The notes under the pieces were generated by a model. It was not told the DNA's origin, did no database searches, and saw nothing but the letters and a program-made list of their open reading frames with translations. Positions 47,901-59,400 of a DNA stretch of 64,000 nt are shown in pieces. Source of the stretch: Crotophaga sulcirostris (Eukaryota; Chordata; Aves; Cuculiformes; Crotophagidae). Location of the stretch: contig VYZB01000297.1 of NCBI GenBank assembly GCA_013397455.1, positions 270,140 through 334,139 of the forward strand. The letters are read 5' to 3'. Position 1 is the stretch's first letter, and each line of letters opens with the position of its first letter. A program made the position numbers and the translations under genes.

Positions 47901-50900
47901 TTGTACGTTGCATGTAACACAGGTGAAGGTAAAGTACGAGATGATGTCTGGAGACACTTTTTGTTCTCTGGTCCAGTATTCTTCCTTGCATAATCTTTTG
48001 TGAGTCTCCCCTAACTTCAGACCCTCTGTTATTTCATTTGGAAAGCAGGAAAAAATTCTATGTGTCCTCAGAGAAGAGTTACAAGGTTGAGTCATTTGAC
48101 ACCTTTGGATATAAAGGTTAACCAAAAAGCAAGAAGAGTCACATCTGTTATCCCATTTCTCATATATAATTGCACATTCATCAAGTGCTACCTAACAGTC
48201 AGTCACTGCAGCAATGAGATCCTTAAGTACAAAACACTCAGGACAGTTAAATTAATGATGATTAAGTCTCTGTACTCAGGACTATACTACATACAGGACC
48301 GAGAATCACAACTTTACAGTGTTCAGTTTTTGAATCAGCAAAAGATTATTTCTTAACCTAACCAGTGAAAGCAAAAATGTTAAAGATATTTAACCTGGTA
48401 GTGGATGACATGCTGCACGTTGGGAATATCGAGACCACGAGCTGCAACATCTGTTGTCAGGAGGACACAGCTGAGAAAGTAATAACATTTAATGAACATA
48501 AATTTGAAGAGTAAACCATCTGCTAAGGAACATAAAGTACAGTGACCTAGAATTGTACCACAGCAATTTGAGGAACAGATTTGTACTACATCATCTGCTG
48601 GAAACATGCTCTCTGTTTGCCCTTACAAAAAACAATATCCAATATTACACCGGGAAACAGTAATTCTTAAATAAAAGAAAAAAATGGAAACGTTACCTTC
48701 AGCACATTTACTCTGTTTCCAATAAAGAAATTCACTACCTTGCTGGATCCTGTTTTCCTATGCTTTTATTCTCTCCTGATTCACAGGAATGCTAGCACAA
48801 ATCGCTACTCAATGACCTAATCCAGCCACTTGGAAAGGCGTTATGCTTCCCTTCATCACATTTTTTCAGTGCTCTGCCCAGGATAGGTTTAACAATATCT
48901 TTAGCTTCACATGACCACACCATTAACAATACAAGTGATTGTTTGGATGACAGACAGGTTATTACAAGTTTCACCAGTTCAGAAAAATTGCATTAACATT
49001 ATAGATTTAATAAACAGCTTTTTGGGGTTGAAATATCTTCTACCAAGTTGCACTCAAATAAGTTCTCTCAATAACCAAAAGCTAGAAATAAAAGGGGTGT
49101 GTGTGGGGGGGAATCTGCCCTGACAATTAACATTTCTCCTTACCCCTAGAAGTGAAGTACTCAAAAAAGTAATTCTTATATATAAACCACAGAGATTAAA
49201 GTCCCCCTAGGGTATGGAACAATTTATTTTAAATTCCAGCAACTGGAAGGAGTTATTAGTATGAGAATGTGTTAAGATTTTATGGTGTCTGACTGCATTC
49301 TCTACTGTTACAAGCTTCAAAGCAGAAATAAGCAGAGAAAATCCTATGACTTGCAATCTGCAGGAGGCTGTGATAGATGGTCTTATAGATTTCTTCCTGT
49401 CTTGAAAATCTGCAGTCTCTGAAAACACCTCAGCTGGCCTCAGCCAGTGCTATGGACACTACATTTTGCCAAGGGATATTGCAGATCTATCACAGCAATT
49501 CAACCTCTGTTTTCCCTGCCTGAGGCTATTACCAAGGCACAAATTTGAACACGCTGAGACAGCACACAGCACTTCACAGCAGGACTAAGCTGTGAGGCTT
49601 CTGGATTATGGAAGTACTGAGACCACCAACCTCCACCCACAGGCCATCCCAAAGCCCCCAGGAAAAAGTAATTCTTAGAATAGCAGGAGAGGCCTGCCTG
49701 GGTGAGCCTGACTGTCTGCTGCTGCTGAAAAGCTCGACTGCAGCTTGCATTGCTTTATGATACCTTGACCCTCAGGAAGCTAATTCAATCTAACTAAACA
49801 CTCAAAACCCTAACCCAGCAAAAGTGGTTAGTGGTTTATTGAGATGAAACAACTTAGAGAAGGATGAGATGAGCTGCAGAGCCAGGGCACAAGAGCAGAG
49901 AGGTGTGCAGTATCGTTATAAAAGCACACTGTTCTACACAATTTGTTTTCTTCTGTACCAGGAACTAGAAAATCAACTTACCTCTCTCTCTCAGCAAACC
50001 TTTCCAGGTTTTTCAGCCTCTGCTTTTGGTGCATGTTGGCATGCAAAGGAAGAGGATCACAATTTAAGATTGTGAGGAGAGAACTGAGGCGTTTTACACA
50101 GTCTATGCTGTTTGCAAAGACCATGGTTCTTCCTGGATACTGGAGGAGAAAGTAATAGAGATAATAGTCCTTCTCGTTTGTGTTACAGTGGATTCTGGTT
50201 TCTGTCAGAGTCTCAACAGTAGCCTCTTTCCTTGTTAAGTCTATCACTTTGGGTTTGCCCTTTATTCCTACTTTTTCCATTAGCAATTCTAGTTTGGTCT
50301 TCTTGTCCATCTTTTTAGCATGTTTTTTCTGTAAAACTCTGGTGGGAGTCTGATGAACTAAAGTCAAAGTGGCAGAAAAAACAAAAGTCTGTCGCTGAGG
50401 GTTATACTGTGAATCATTTAAGATTTCCAGCAACTGTGACAGCTCTAAGAAGTGACCTTTCTCAACCATTCGGTCTGCTTCATCAATCACAAGGCACCTG
50501 TCAAATAGAAAACACACAGGAAAAAGACAGTTGTGCAGAGAAATACAAATACAGCACACTTCAAAAGAACTTTTCTGGCTAAACACATAAAGGAAGTTCT
50601 GCATGTAAAGCCCAAAGGAACACCAGGTATGCTGGGGTAGCTACAGTAATCTTCCACATTTCTTTTTGAAAAATGTGGTTTCTAAAGGAAAAATGAGGGT
50701 TTTGCAACCGTCTTTAATTTACAATGCCCTCCATCAATATAATCACTGTGCATTTCAATGAAACACTCTGGCAAAGAAAGAAGTGATCTTCTGTAGTTTA
50801 AATTTAATCAGTTAGTAAACTTCATCAGTATGCAGCAATGCTCATTTCAGTATCCAGCAATTAGTCTAAAAGGCACATTTACCTGAGCTGCCGAAGATTT

Positions 50901-53900
50901 GAAAGATGTGGGTGTCTCTCTTTAACTAACTCCCACAGACGGCCTGGGGTGGCAATTACAATTTCTGGCTTTCGATTCAATACACGTTCTTGCTTCTGTG
51001 CAGCCATGCCTCCAACTAGAATTGCAGTCTTAATGCCTAGAACATATAAATAATAAATTAGTGAGATAAGAACTATGAGTGAATGTCTTTACACACATCC
51101 ACTCAAAGAAACATTTTAAAAAGCCTTTAGCACAACTTTCATCAAGCGTTTTAGCCAAGAAACTTCAGAGGTTTTATATAACACTAAACACACAGTAATG
51201 CCCTCAATTTTACAAAAAAATCCTCATGGTTCGATGCAAAAAAATAGTCTTTCTTTTTGTGTGTCTGTCTTCCAGTAGCAGGAAGAACCATGTACATCCT
51301 CTGTAGCTTTGTTTACCCATGCTTCAGAATCTCATGCTTTGTCAATTATATCTGCATGAACAAGCATCTTCCTTTTATGAATAATCAGCAGACCACTCCA
51401 AGAATAAGACTGAGAAATGCTTGCCTTGCTAATAACTGTTCACTTGCTAGGGAATAATCCTAACAAGGAAGCTCCCTGGACTGCAGAGACCCTAAGTCAC
51501 CTTTAAGCAATTTACTCAGGCACTAAAAGGAGTTCAGCTTTGGAAGCACGGACTCCACACGTGGCTTATTCCACTCTACTTCTTCAAGAATACACTGGCC
51601 CACAACAAACTCAATGCTACTGTGCACAACTCCTCCAGTATCCAAGCTACCACAATCTCTCTTCCCTACTACTTGTGGAAACCCATGCTTCCAGGTGGGC
51701 ACTTTTATCTGAGTGAGTTTGAGACAACAAAGAAAGCCCACATCAAAACATATTCTCTCTTCTGCTGCAGCAACTTTTCATCACTTGGGCAGCAGATTTT
51801 TAAACACAAATAGCATTTTGCTCCTATCAGAACTGTACTAACATAAATTGATTATTTCGGGGTAGGAGTTAAAATTAGCCTTGTAATCAGCTGTGGACTG
51901 TTGAGCACAGCAGGACGTAGAGACACCAAAGGGAGATGTGCTTAAAAGCAGTTCACTGCACTGCATATCCTCTTAAATGAATAAACAATTACTACTACTG
52001 GAGAAGCTGGGAGTTGTTTCCCAGTTCTCTGCATCTTTAACAGCTTCATGTCCTCACTCAGTCAGTTCACAGGTGATCCCTGGTTTGGAAGCAGCACTGA
52101 ACTGCTTTCAGCAGGCATGTTATCCAGCAATATGCTATGGCCTGACTGCTGTAGGAGGTAAGTCAGACAATCCAGCAATGCTTTCTACCCTTAAAATTTA
52201 TTGCCATAATTTCTTTTTTTGATAGATAGATCAAAACGGTATATACAGATATATCTATACCTAGCTATAATCTATAGAGATTGATATATATGCCAAAAAA
52301 AGGAAATAATGAGATATTTAAAAAATTATATATCCATAAAATGAAATTATTTTATAACCTACATTACCTAAAACCAGGAAAAAGTTAGCTGTGGCTGGGT
52401 ATCTAGTACTGATTCTGTGTTGCTAAAGCACAAGTCAATAGGTATCTGAAGGAAGAAACATTTTAAAGCAAAACACCCCTTCTTAACCATTTCCTTCCAC
52501 GTGCATCTCATTGAAGATTCTTAATGCATTTTCAAATATTAGTTACTACGAACCCTAACCATTCAAAAAACTGTGGCACACATTCTGGCTCAACACCAAT
52601 GCCAAGATCCAAACCCAGCATCATCTGGGACACAGCCCGTGGGGGTCTACATACCTGTAAACCTCGCAACTGCATCAATGTGGTGTTTTACTTGCACAGC
52701 TAATTCTCTTGTGGGAGTAAGGACCAGTCCTAAGAGAGGTCTCTTTTTATGTGAGCCAAAACTATGTGTCGTGGCACTGGAATCAAATTCAAAATTTTCC
52801 TGCACCTTCACGCAGTCTGTTGGGAAAGATGCATCATCTTCATCTCCGCTATCTTCAGCCTGCTGATGGGTTGGTTTTTCTGCTTCATCCTCATTTTCCC
52901 ATCTTGTTTCATCATGATGCTGATGGGGCTCTTTAGAAACACTGTCATTTCTGGTTGTTGAGCTATTTGATTTTTGCCACTGCAGCACAGAGTGAATCAT
53001 TGGAATTGCAAATGCAAGTGTTTTGCCACTTCCTAAAAAAACAAACCAACAAGAATAATAACACTGGCAGGTTATTTATTTCAAAAGATGACAAGCAACA
53101 GCCAATCACACACTGTTCTTAAAACATATAGTTCTAACAGACAAACTCTTGATCTTTAAAAGACCAGAAACTTGCAGCAATAGCATCTTTTCTCCTGCTC
53201 CCTTTGTACATATCTTAAGGTCACCAATAGCATAATTCCTAGGGAACAGGTATTTTTCCAATCTCTAGCAGGTCAGGCAGATTCATCTGTTCTCAAAGTG
53301 GTTTTTAAAAGCTACAGTTGCAGCCAAGATATTTTTAAAGAACTGTATGCCCATAAGGAGAATACCATGCCCTAATTGACAGTTCTGATCAACATTCTCC
53401 AAATAACAGAATAGAAAATGAGGCCAAGGACAAAGTGGAATGTACTTCTAAACAGTTTTAGAGTGTAAGATATTATAGAGATAAAATTTAGTTCCTTAAA
53501 AAACTTCACTAGTTCTACATGGTAACGAACAGAACTGGTTAGATCCCCTGCAAAACCAACAGGTTTTGACATTCCCTGCATCTGATCTCCATAAGAATTT
53601 ACTTAACTGCCATGTCAGAATCTTGCCATTCACCCCATGTTGCTACCAAAAATAGAAGATGAATAGCTGTTTAACCTGTCACCTTCACCCCTCTGGCCCA
53701 ATGCTAAGAGAAGCTGTAGGATGCAGAAAAAAAGAACTGAAGAGTTTCAGCCTTTCCCAGATGCAGCACTTCCTAACAGACAATTGTCTGCATCTTTTCT
53801 CGAGTTCCTATAGGAATACCAATGACCCACTGGGCTCTCTGCAGAGAGCATGGCTTTCCTTCATAAAAGAAAATTAAGGAGCAAAACACAGTCCTGCTAC

Positions 53901-55806
53901 CTCAGTGTTGTGCAAAATTAGACACCAAAAAGATAACTTGCCACCAACTGTGCTTCTCATTGTGCAGCTAGAGAGGGATTTGCTTTCCAGCATGGCCAAA
54001 CTAGCACTTTTTTGCAGCACAAGAAGACCATTTAAATTTTCAGTTCCATTTTCAAAAACACTCCCTGTGGGGTTTTCTAATCTTATTAAAGCTAATAGCA
54101 CCAGCCTAGCTTCTAATTAAAATAAAAATGCAAATGACTGCATATCTTATTAGTTACTGTATCTTCTTGTTCAAGAGCTGTAAATGGCTTTGCAAGACAA
54201 GCAGTGAGATAAGGCAATTGGAAGAGATGAAAAGAATGGAAAAGAAGCCTTTAAACTAATGCAACTTCTAATAGTGCTTCCTATTTTTAGTTTTTATAGG
54301 GGAAAAAAGTTGCATTACTAAAGAAGACAAAATTTCAGATGTATAAGCAGCAAAAAAGTTAGAGGGAAAGTAACACTCTGAGTCTTCACAGCATTGTTTA
54401 CATAAAAAAGAAGCTGTAAGAAATTTCCCAAAGGCTAGCAATGCTTGAAGACAAAGGCATAAACTGGTCACAAGCTGGACCAAAGAGTACCTCTCCAGTT
54501 AATGGATCAATGCAAGACTTCAAGTACAAGCAGTGAGAAGGGCTGGGGACAAAGTACAGGGCACAGGGTGGGCCAGTTTGCTCTGATAAAGGCCCAGGCC
54601 ATGTTCACAGTGCCTAACACTGTGCCTCGTATTTATTTACCACTCTAAGCTAGCACTGAATCATCTTCAGAGGAACCTAATTCTCTGCTGCAGAAGGTCC
54701 CATACCAAGGCAAAGAAGTCAGGCTGTTGGAACACAACACTGTTCCAATAATTCTGCCCCTTGTAGTGTATCGTCTGTTCCCAAAACAGAAAACTATGAG
54801 AAACATAGACTTTTGTCAAAAAAGCATAAAAACTCATTGAGACCTCAAAGCTTTGCACAACGTACTTGGTAAAGATGAAACATCCTGTGTTTGTATGCTA
54901 CAAAGCTTTACTACTTCATCACAAATCATTACTAACATACTGGATATGCAGAAGAAACAAGCTCTTCTCCTACATATAAATGCTGCTTCTCCTATGAATG
55001 AAAACTGGTGACAATGAGCTGCATTTAAAAAGGGCAGATGGGAAGCTCCCAGTATGTACAACCAGTTTAAAAAGATTTGTACCTGTTTCTGCAGCACCAA
55101 GAACATCCATGTTATCCCGGATGGCAGAAGGCAAGGATAAGGCTTGAATAGGAGTTGGAGCACTAAACCCCAGGTAGCTCAAGGCTCGCAACACTGGTTC
55201 AGGTACAAACAGGTCCTTCCATGCAGACACATCAGCTTTGTGATCTTTTGAGGCAGATAAAACTTCTGTTGTCCAGTTTTTCACTTTTTTAGAAGTGGTT
55301 ACTGATGGAAGAGCTTCTTGAAGTTCAGAAGCCTTATTTTCAGCTACCTTCTTTTTCTTTTTCTTTTTAGCATCTTTTGTGCTTGAAGTGCTCTTCCCCA
55401 CATGTTCATGGTCCTCACTATTTGCTGCTTCGACTCTTTTGTTACACTTTGCCTCTTCGTCAACTGGTTCAACAGCTTCTGATACATCAAAATCACCACT
55501 TTTATCTGCCTTGCTCCTCAAATCTTTGTTTTTCTTTTTCTTTTTGGGAGGGACAACAGGTTCCTCCTCATTGCCTTCTTCTGAAATACTCTCAAGCCTT
55601 CTCTTCTTCTCTTTTACTTTCCCCACTTCAGAAGAACTTACTAGTCTGTAGTCTGTAAGTTCCTCCAAGCACACTATATCCTTAAACTCCTCATCAGCAA
55701 ATAGATTTGGGTCGATCTGCACAGTTTTCCATTTTCCTGTTACTTCAATGCCTTTCTGTTTTAATTTAAAGGAAGAGGTAAATCTCCGTCCCTTTTTGGC
55801 CTTCAT
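44700..55806 (-). CDS. DDX24: DDX24, ATP-dependent DEAD-box RNA helicase (complete)
   Basis: DDX24 is a nucleolar DEAD-box helicase linked to ribosome biogenesis and other RNA-protein remodelling (family knowledge). Eight coding exons on the minus strand, 55083-55806, 52655-53032, 50883-51036, 49982-50497, 48395-48470, 47609-47797, 46681-46810 and 44700-44935, total 2403 nt: 800 codons plus TAG, with every phase consistent. The product has a lysine-rich, acidic N-terminal region (1-205). Helicase motifs are Q motif FSAPTPIQ, motif I AETGSGKT (about 239-246), Ia PTRELA (348-353), TPGR (397-400), II DEAD (424-427), III SAT (460-462), V TDVAARG (597-603) and VI HRSGRTAR (626-633), then a basic tail. 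Human DDX24 is 859 residues; the difference lies mainly in the low-complexity N-terminal region and the insert between motifs I and Ia. The start MKAKKGRR corresponds to human MKLKDTKS. All catalytic residues are intact. Confidence 0.98.
46681..46810 (-). CDS. DDX24: DDX24 exon 8 (followed by a GC donor)
   Basis: A 130-nt exon encoding ERVNLAWQIEKAEFFNSRAK, HHDSWLQQAAEALEIDLDDD and MFM plus one base. Human has AAAALEIELEEDMYKGG here. The only donor giving the correct phase is GCAAGT at 46680-46675, a GC-AG intron. Confidence 0.95.
47174..47219 (+). mobile_element. CR1 3' terminal fragment in a DDX24 intron
   Basis: CTCAGAGGTCCTTTCCAACT followed by GTAATACTGTGATATTGTGA. Only the last 45 bp or so remain. 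Confidence 0.8.
47609..47797 (-). CDS. DDX24: DDX24 exon 7 (motif VI)
   Basis: A 189-nt exon encoding VPRTSELYVHRSGRTARAAS, EGLSLLLIGPDDLINFRKIY and FFPVETKCMTSIK. Acceptor AATATTTGCAG, donor GTAAAG. Confidence 0.97.
48395..48470 (-). CDS. DDX24: DDX24 exon 6 (motif V)
   Basis: A 76-nt exon encoding CVLLTTDVAARGLDIPNVQH and VIHYQ. Acceptor TACTTTCTCAG; donor GTTAAA is weak but gives the correct phase 0 join to VPRTSE. Confidence 0.96.
49982..50497 (-). CDS. DDX24: DDX24 exon 5 (DEAD and SAT motifs, start of the C-terminal RecA domain)
   Basis: A 516-nt exon starting CLVIDEADRMVEKGHFLELS and including QTFVFSATLTLVHQ, KVIDLTRKEATVETLTET, YPGRTMVFANSIDC and MHQKQRLKNLERFAE. Donor GTAAGT. The longest exon after exon 2. 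Confidence 0.97.
50883..51036 (-). CDS. DDX24: DDX24 exon 4 (GG and TPGR motifs)
   Basis: A 154-nt exon encoding IKTAILVGGMAAQKQERVLN, RKPEIVIATPGRLWELVKER and HPHLSNLRQL. Acceptor ATGTTCTAG, donor GTAAAT. Phase 1 in, phase 2 out. Confidence 0.96.
52655..53032 (-). CDS. DDX24: DDX24 exon 3 (motif I to Ia with acidic insert)
   Basis: A 378-nt exon encoding GSGKTLAFAIPMIHSVLQWQ, a low-complexity acidic insert of about 80 residues (for example ETRWENEDEAEKP), then KKRPLLGLVLTPTRELAVQV. The insert is shorter than the human one. Donor GTATGT. Confidence 0.97.
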
Positions 55807-55812
55807 TTTTAC
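55083..55812 (-). CDS. DDX24: DDX24 exon 2 (start codon, N-terminal region, Q motif)
   Basis: The acceptor (TTTCTTTCCAG) ends at 55813, 6 nt of UTR follow, and the ATG is at 55806. The exon holds 241 codons plus one base: KGIEVTGKWKTVQIDPNLFA, several poly-lysine clusters that look like nucleolar localisation signals, ADVSAWKDLFVPEPVLRALS and FSAPTPIQALSLPSAIRD, ending GAAET plus G before the GTACAA donor. That donor (GTACAA) is weak. Confidence 0.97.
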
Positions 55813-56210
55813 CTGGAAAGAAACTGGGGGGGTAAAAAAGCAGGGCAGCGGGTCAAAAGAATGAGGAACACCTTGATGACATTCACGCACGCGGGAACGC
55901 GACGCGCGGTTCTTCGCTTTTGGGGGAAGCGATCCGGAGGGCCCCCAGCACAACCACAGCCGGCCAGGCCTGCACCCGGGGATGAAACCAGAATGGCCAG
56001 CGCGCACCGCCGAGCGCTGCCGCCCCTGCCCACCCCGCTACCGCTCGACGGGGACTCACCGGCCTGCAGCCCCGGGGCGAGGCACCAGGGGCTCCCCCCG
56101 GCACTTACCGCGCTCTGCAGCCCCGGCACAGAGAGAGACCGCCCGCCGCCGCTACGGCCGCCGCCCGCCTCGTGTGCTCACGGGCGCCGCCATTGCCGCG
56201 TGACGTCACT
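55813..56210 (-). promoter_or_regulatory. DDX24 promoter, non-coding exon 1 and intron 1
   Basis: A CpG-rich segment. A GTAAGT donor at 56108-56103 probably ends non-coding exon 1 at 56109; an alternative GTGAGT lies near 56060. Intron 1 is then about 300 bp (55813-56108). A perfect cAMP-response element TGACGTCA is at 56201-56208, just upstream of the likely start of transcription. An ATG at 56193-56191 opens a 13-codon frame that stops before the donor; if it is transcribed it is a uORF. Confidence 0.7.
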
Positions 56211-56267
56211 GCGGCGCGCCCGCCGGCGCGGGCAAAAAAGGCGGGGTCGGAGTGGAGGGCGGGGAGA

Positions 56268-56364
56268 GGGGGCGGGTCCGAGCCGTGAGGGGGCGGGTCC
56301 GAGCCGTGAGGGGGCGGGTCCGAGCCGTGAGGGGGCGGGTCCGAGCCGGGAGGGGGCGGGGCCG
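56268..56364. repeat. Tandem 21-bp GC-box array in the DDX24 promoter
   Basis: Four 21-bp units (56268, 56289, 56310, 56331) of GGGGGCGGGTCCGAGCCGTG plus A, followed by a partial GGGGGCGGGGCCG. Each unit carries an Sp1-type GGGCGG core, so five GC boxes are spaced two helical turns apart. The fourth unit differs near its end. Confidence 0.95.
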
Positions 56365-56400
56365 AACTACCCGTTAAACAGCGCAAACAGCAGGCGAGCT

Positions 56401-59400
56401 GTGGCTTAAAATTCACTCGAACCGGCGGTGCTGATCGTGGCAGCTGCTTCACCAGCCTGGAAGAGGATGAACTTTTTTTTCTATCCAGGCGCTGCCTTTA
56501 TATTTCACAACTCCATTAGCAGCTATGGTGCTGTTTGCATAAATAATAGTAAAGTGTAGATCAGATATACTGGTACAGCCCTGGCAAAAAAAGGGATAGG
56601 AAAATTTGTTTACCTGCCTGCAACTGAAAACTTGCTTCAAAAATAGAATCAACATCTCTAGAGTTGGTTTGTAGATTATTGCGTGCATAATGCATCTCAT
56701 TCAAGAAAGGATGTGTAAAAGGTCTCTTAAATTTCAACTCTAAATTTAGCAGCTAAGGTTGAATGTCATCAGTATTGCTCATTCAATAAAAAAACTTGTT
56801 ATTCATGCTTGCTTATGTGTTAATGTGTTCTTTCATTATTCCTTGTTTGGAAGAGTATTGTGGGTAAAGTAAAGCAATTTGGAGAAAAGTTGCAAATAGC
56901 TATAGGAGCAGGCATATCACTGAAGTCACAATGTGATTTTTTTTCTCCTGCTGTGTGATCAAGTGCTCTTTGCAGCTTGATCTTGGTGTAGGAAGAGGAC
57001 GTCATAAATTACATACCATGATAAAGGAAGATTTTTATTTCTGCTAAAAGATTGGCAGATGCTGTGAACAGCTTCTCCTGCTATCAGACATGGGGAAGAG
57101 AGGAAAAATCAGAAGGTTTTGAGGTGATAGAGACCAGGACAGCAGATTAAGGTGCAATTACAGCAACTATTACCATTATTTTTTCTCTGTGGTATCTGCA
57201 GGTGTTTCTTGGTTCTGAGAGAAGATGGGAAAATGAAGGGTTGTTGGGCTTTGTTGGGGTTTTTTTTTTTTAAAAATGTGTTAAGGCCAAGGGCAAAAAA
57301 AAGCATATCACATGTCTTCAAGGACAGTTTCAATTCCAGGTAACCATCGCTAGTGATCTGCCAATGAACAATATGAGGATTTGCTTCCAATTCATGTCCT
57401 TATGTGAGCAAGGCTGAAGGGCATTTAATGCCTTATCCTCATTTTCTGTAAGGAATGAGTTGAAATCAGTGAGACTCCCAAAGTGAGTTCAGGGAGCAGG
57501 ATTTGATACAGTGGCTTTAACACTTCAAACACCAAACCTTTTTTATCTACATCTACTGAATTAGAGATTGCAATGACTGACAGTGCTACCTCCCTGATGG
57601 GATGGGGCTCAGCAAGTCTTTATGCATTCATTCATTGAAAGCATATTTCCTTCCAGGTTGTGTAGATTCCAATTTGTAAGTGACAATTTTGCCAGTTTAC
57701 AATTTTTCCACTTTGTCTCTTTTTATTTTACAGGATATTAGCAACAGCAAATTTGCAGAAGCAAAAGAAACTGATTACTCTAAATTATGGTGTTGCTGAC
57801 TTAATGCTGATTCTGAGTAAAACAGTAAAAAAAAAAAAATGGACAGGAGGGTTCTTAGCCATAAATCTGTTCTTAAATAGTTTCTGAGTTTGCAGCTATG
57901 TCCTGAAAGTAATATATAACAGTGAAGTGACTTGCCAAATTATGTTGAATGATGCTTTTTCATGTAATTACAGACATTTTTACAGGGCATAGGAGTATTC
58001 TGATTTTTTCTTCAAGAACCCATTAGTGGACTCAACTGGCTTTTCTTCTTGACCAGTATTGATTTCTATATACTATTTATAGACTAATGGGACTGAATTA
58101 AAGGCCCTTAATCTTAATTTGAAAGAAGGTATGTGCTTATTTGCAATGAGCATGGATGTTCAGAATGGTTTTACCTACATAGAGGTGGTGACTATTCTTA
58201 CTGCCATGGTGTGAACTGGTTGTACAAGGGGCATTAATTTTCCAAGTTGCTTTGAGGGATAACCAAGGGACCTAAACATTTGCTTAGTTTTAGAGCAACA
58301 TTAATCTTCCTGAGCCTTTGTAACCTGAAAACAACACAGCTTTGCTGTGCTGTGACAAGGCTTTGTCAACAAGTGTGCATTTGTGTCCTACCAGAGTTGG
58401 CTGTTACAGTCTTGGTAAATACAGTTCCATCATTGACAGTGCAAAGCAAGCTCTTGGATAAAATGCCAATGACTAATAAAGCACATATCTGCTTTTGCAC
58501 CCCCAGGGCCTCTTCAGATCATTATTTAAATACTAGAAAATTGTGAATTGAAGATAATGGTGTGTATTAATAATAGTTAAGGAGTCATGCCATTTGTATA
58601 CTTGCACAGCTTGTGCCAGTACATACATTTTTGATTATTTTATCAATAATTTCCAAAGGATTTATACCAATATGTCTGAGGGCCCAAGAGAAACTGAGGG
58701 ATTTGATGTCTTTATTACAGAACTGTAGTTGACAGCAAAGCCTTCTGTCCTTCCCAGCTGTAAAATTACAGTCCTGCACATCAGCAGCCCAGAGATTATA
58801 GCTTGGTCCCTACTGTGCAGTATTATATATTAGATATTATTTGTTTTGGCAGTGAGTATTTCAATGTTTTGTAATATATAAAGGACTTCTCCTAAGGTAG
58901 GTCAAGCCAGAGATCATTTTGACCAATACCTTTAATTTTGGGATTCAGGTGGTTGAATTCAGTGCCAAGAATGGTAGAATTTGCATGTGAGCAACTGATG
59001 TAGGCTTTCACTTAGTAATCAAATTCTTTGACTTCTCATTTCTTAATTTGTCTCTTACAGGTGTCTGACTGAAGTCTTTAAATACCAGGAAAGGATGAAA
59101 AAAATTAAAGTAGAGGACAACACTGGCACAAGAAGAAACTTGGTAAACTGGCCAACAGTAATTTTAGGTAGGAAATTTGAAGTTTCTATAGCAACCAATG
59201 AGTAAAGAATACTGGAAAGCAAAAAGTTGTTAGTTTTAATATAAAGTTTGACATGTGTATGACAGATAGTGTTCATGGTTGTCATAGCAAGGAACTGGAC
59301 TCATCATCTACCTCAGTGTTATGAATACAGCAGTGCCAACTTTTTGCCAGAAATCTGCTCTGAGGCAGACTGGTGTGGCTTGACCATCTCCATGCTGGTA

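Larger units (their letters stand above)
44936..55082 (-). other. DDX24 introns
   Basis: The introns are 44936-46680, 46811-47608, 47798-48394, 48471-49981, 50498-50882, 51037-52654 and 53033-55082. They contain one CR1 end (47174-47219), an AT-rich GATA/ATAT tract (52218-52330) and otherwise unique sequence. An 86-codon plus-strand frame at 45580-45840 lies in the last intron and resembles nothing I know. Confidence 0.85.

Noticed and set aside
55861..56409. 182-codon plus-strand frame with repeated GAGPSRE units
   Set aside because: It is a translation of the GC-box tandem repeat and the DDX24 promoter; absence of stops follows from high GC.
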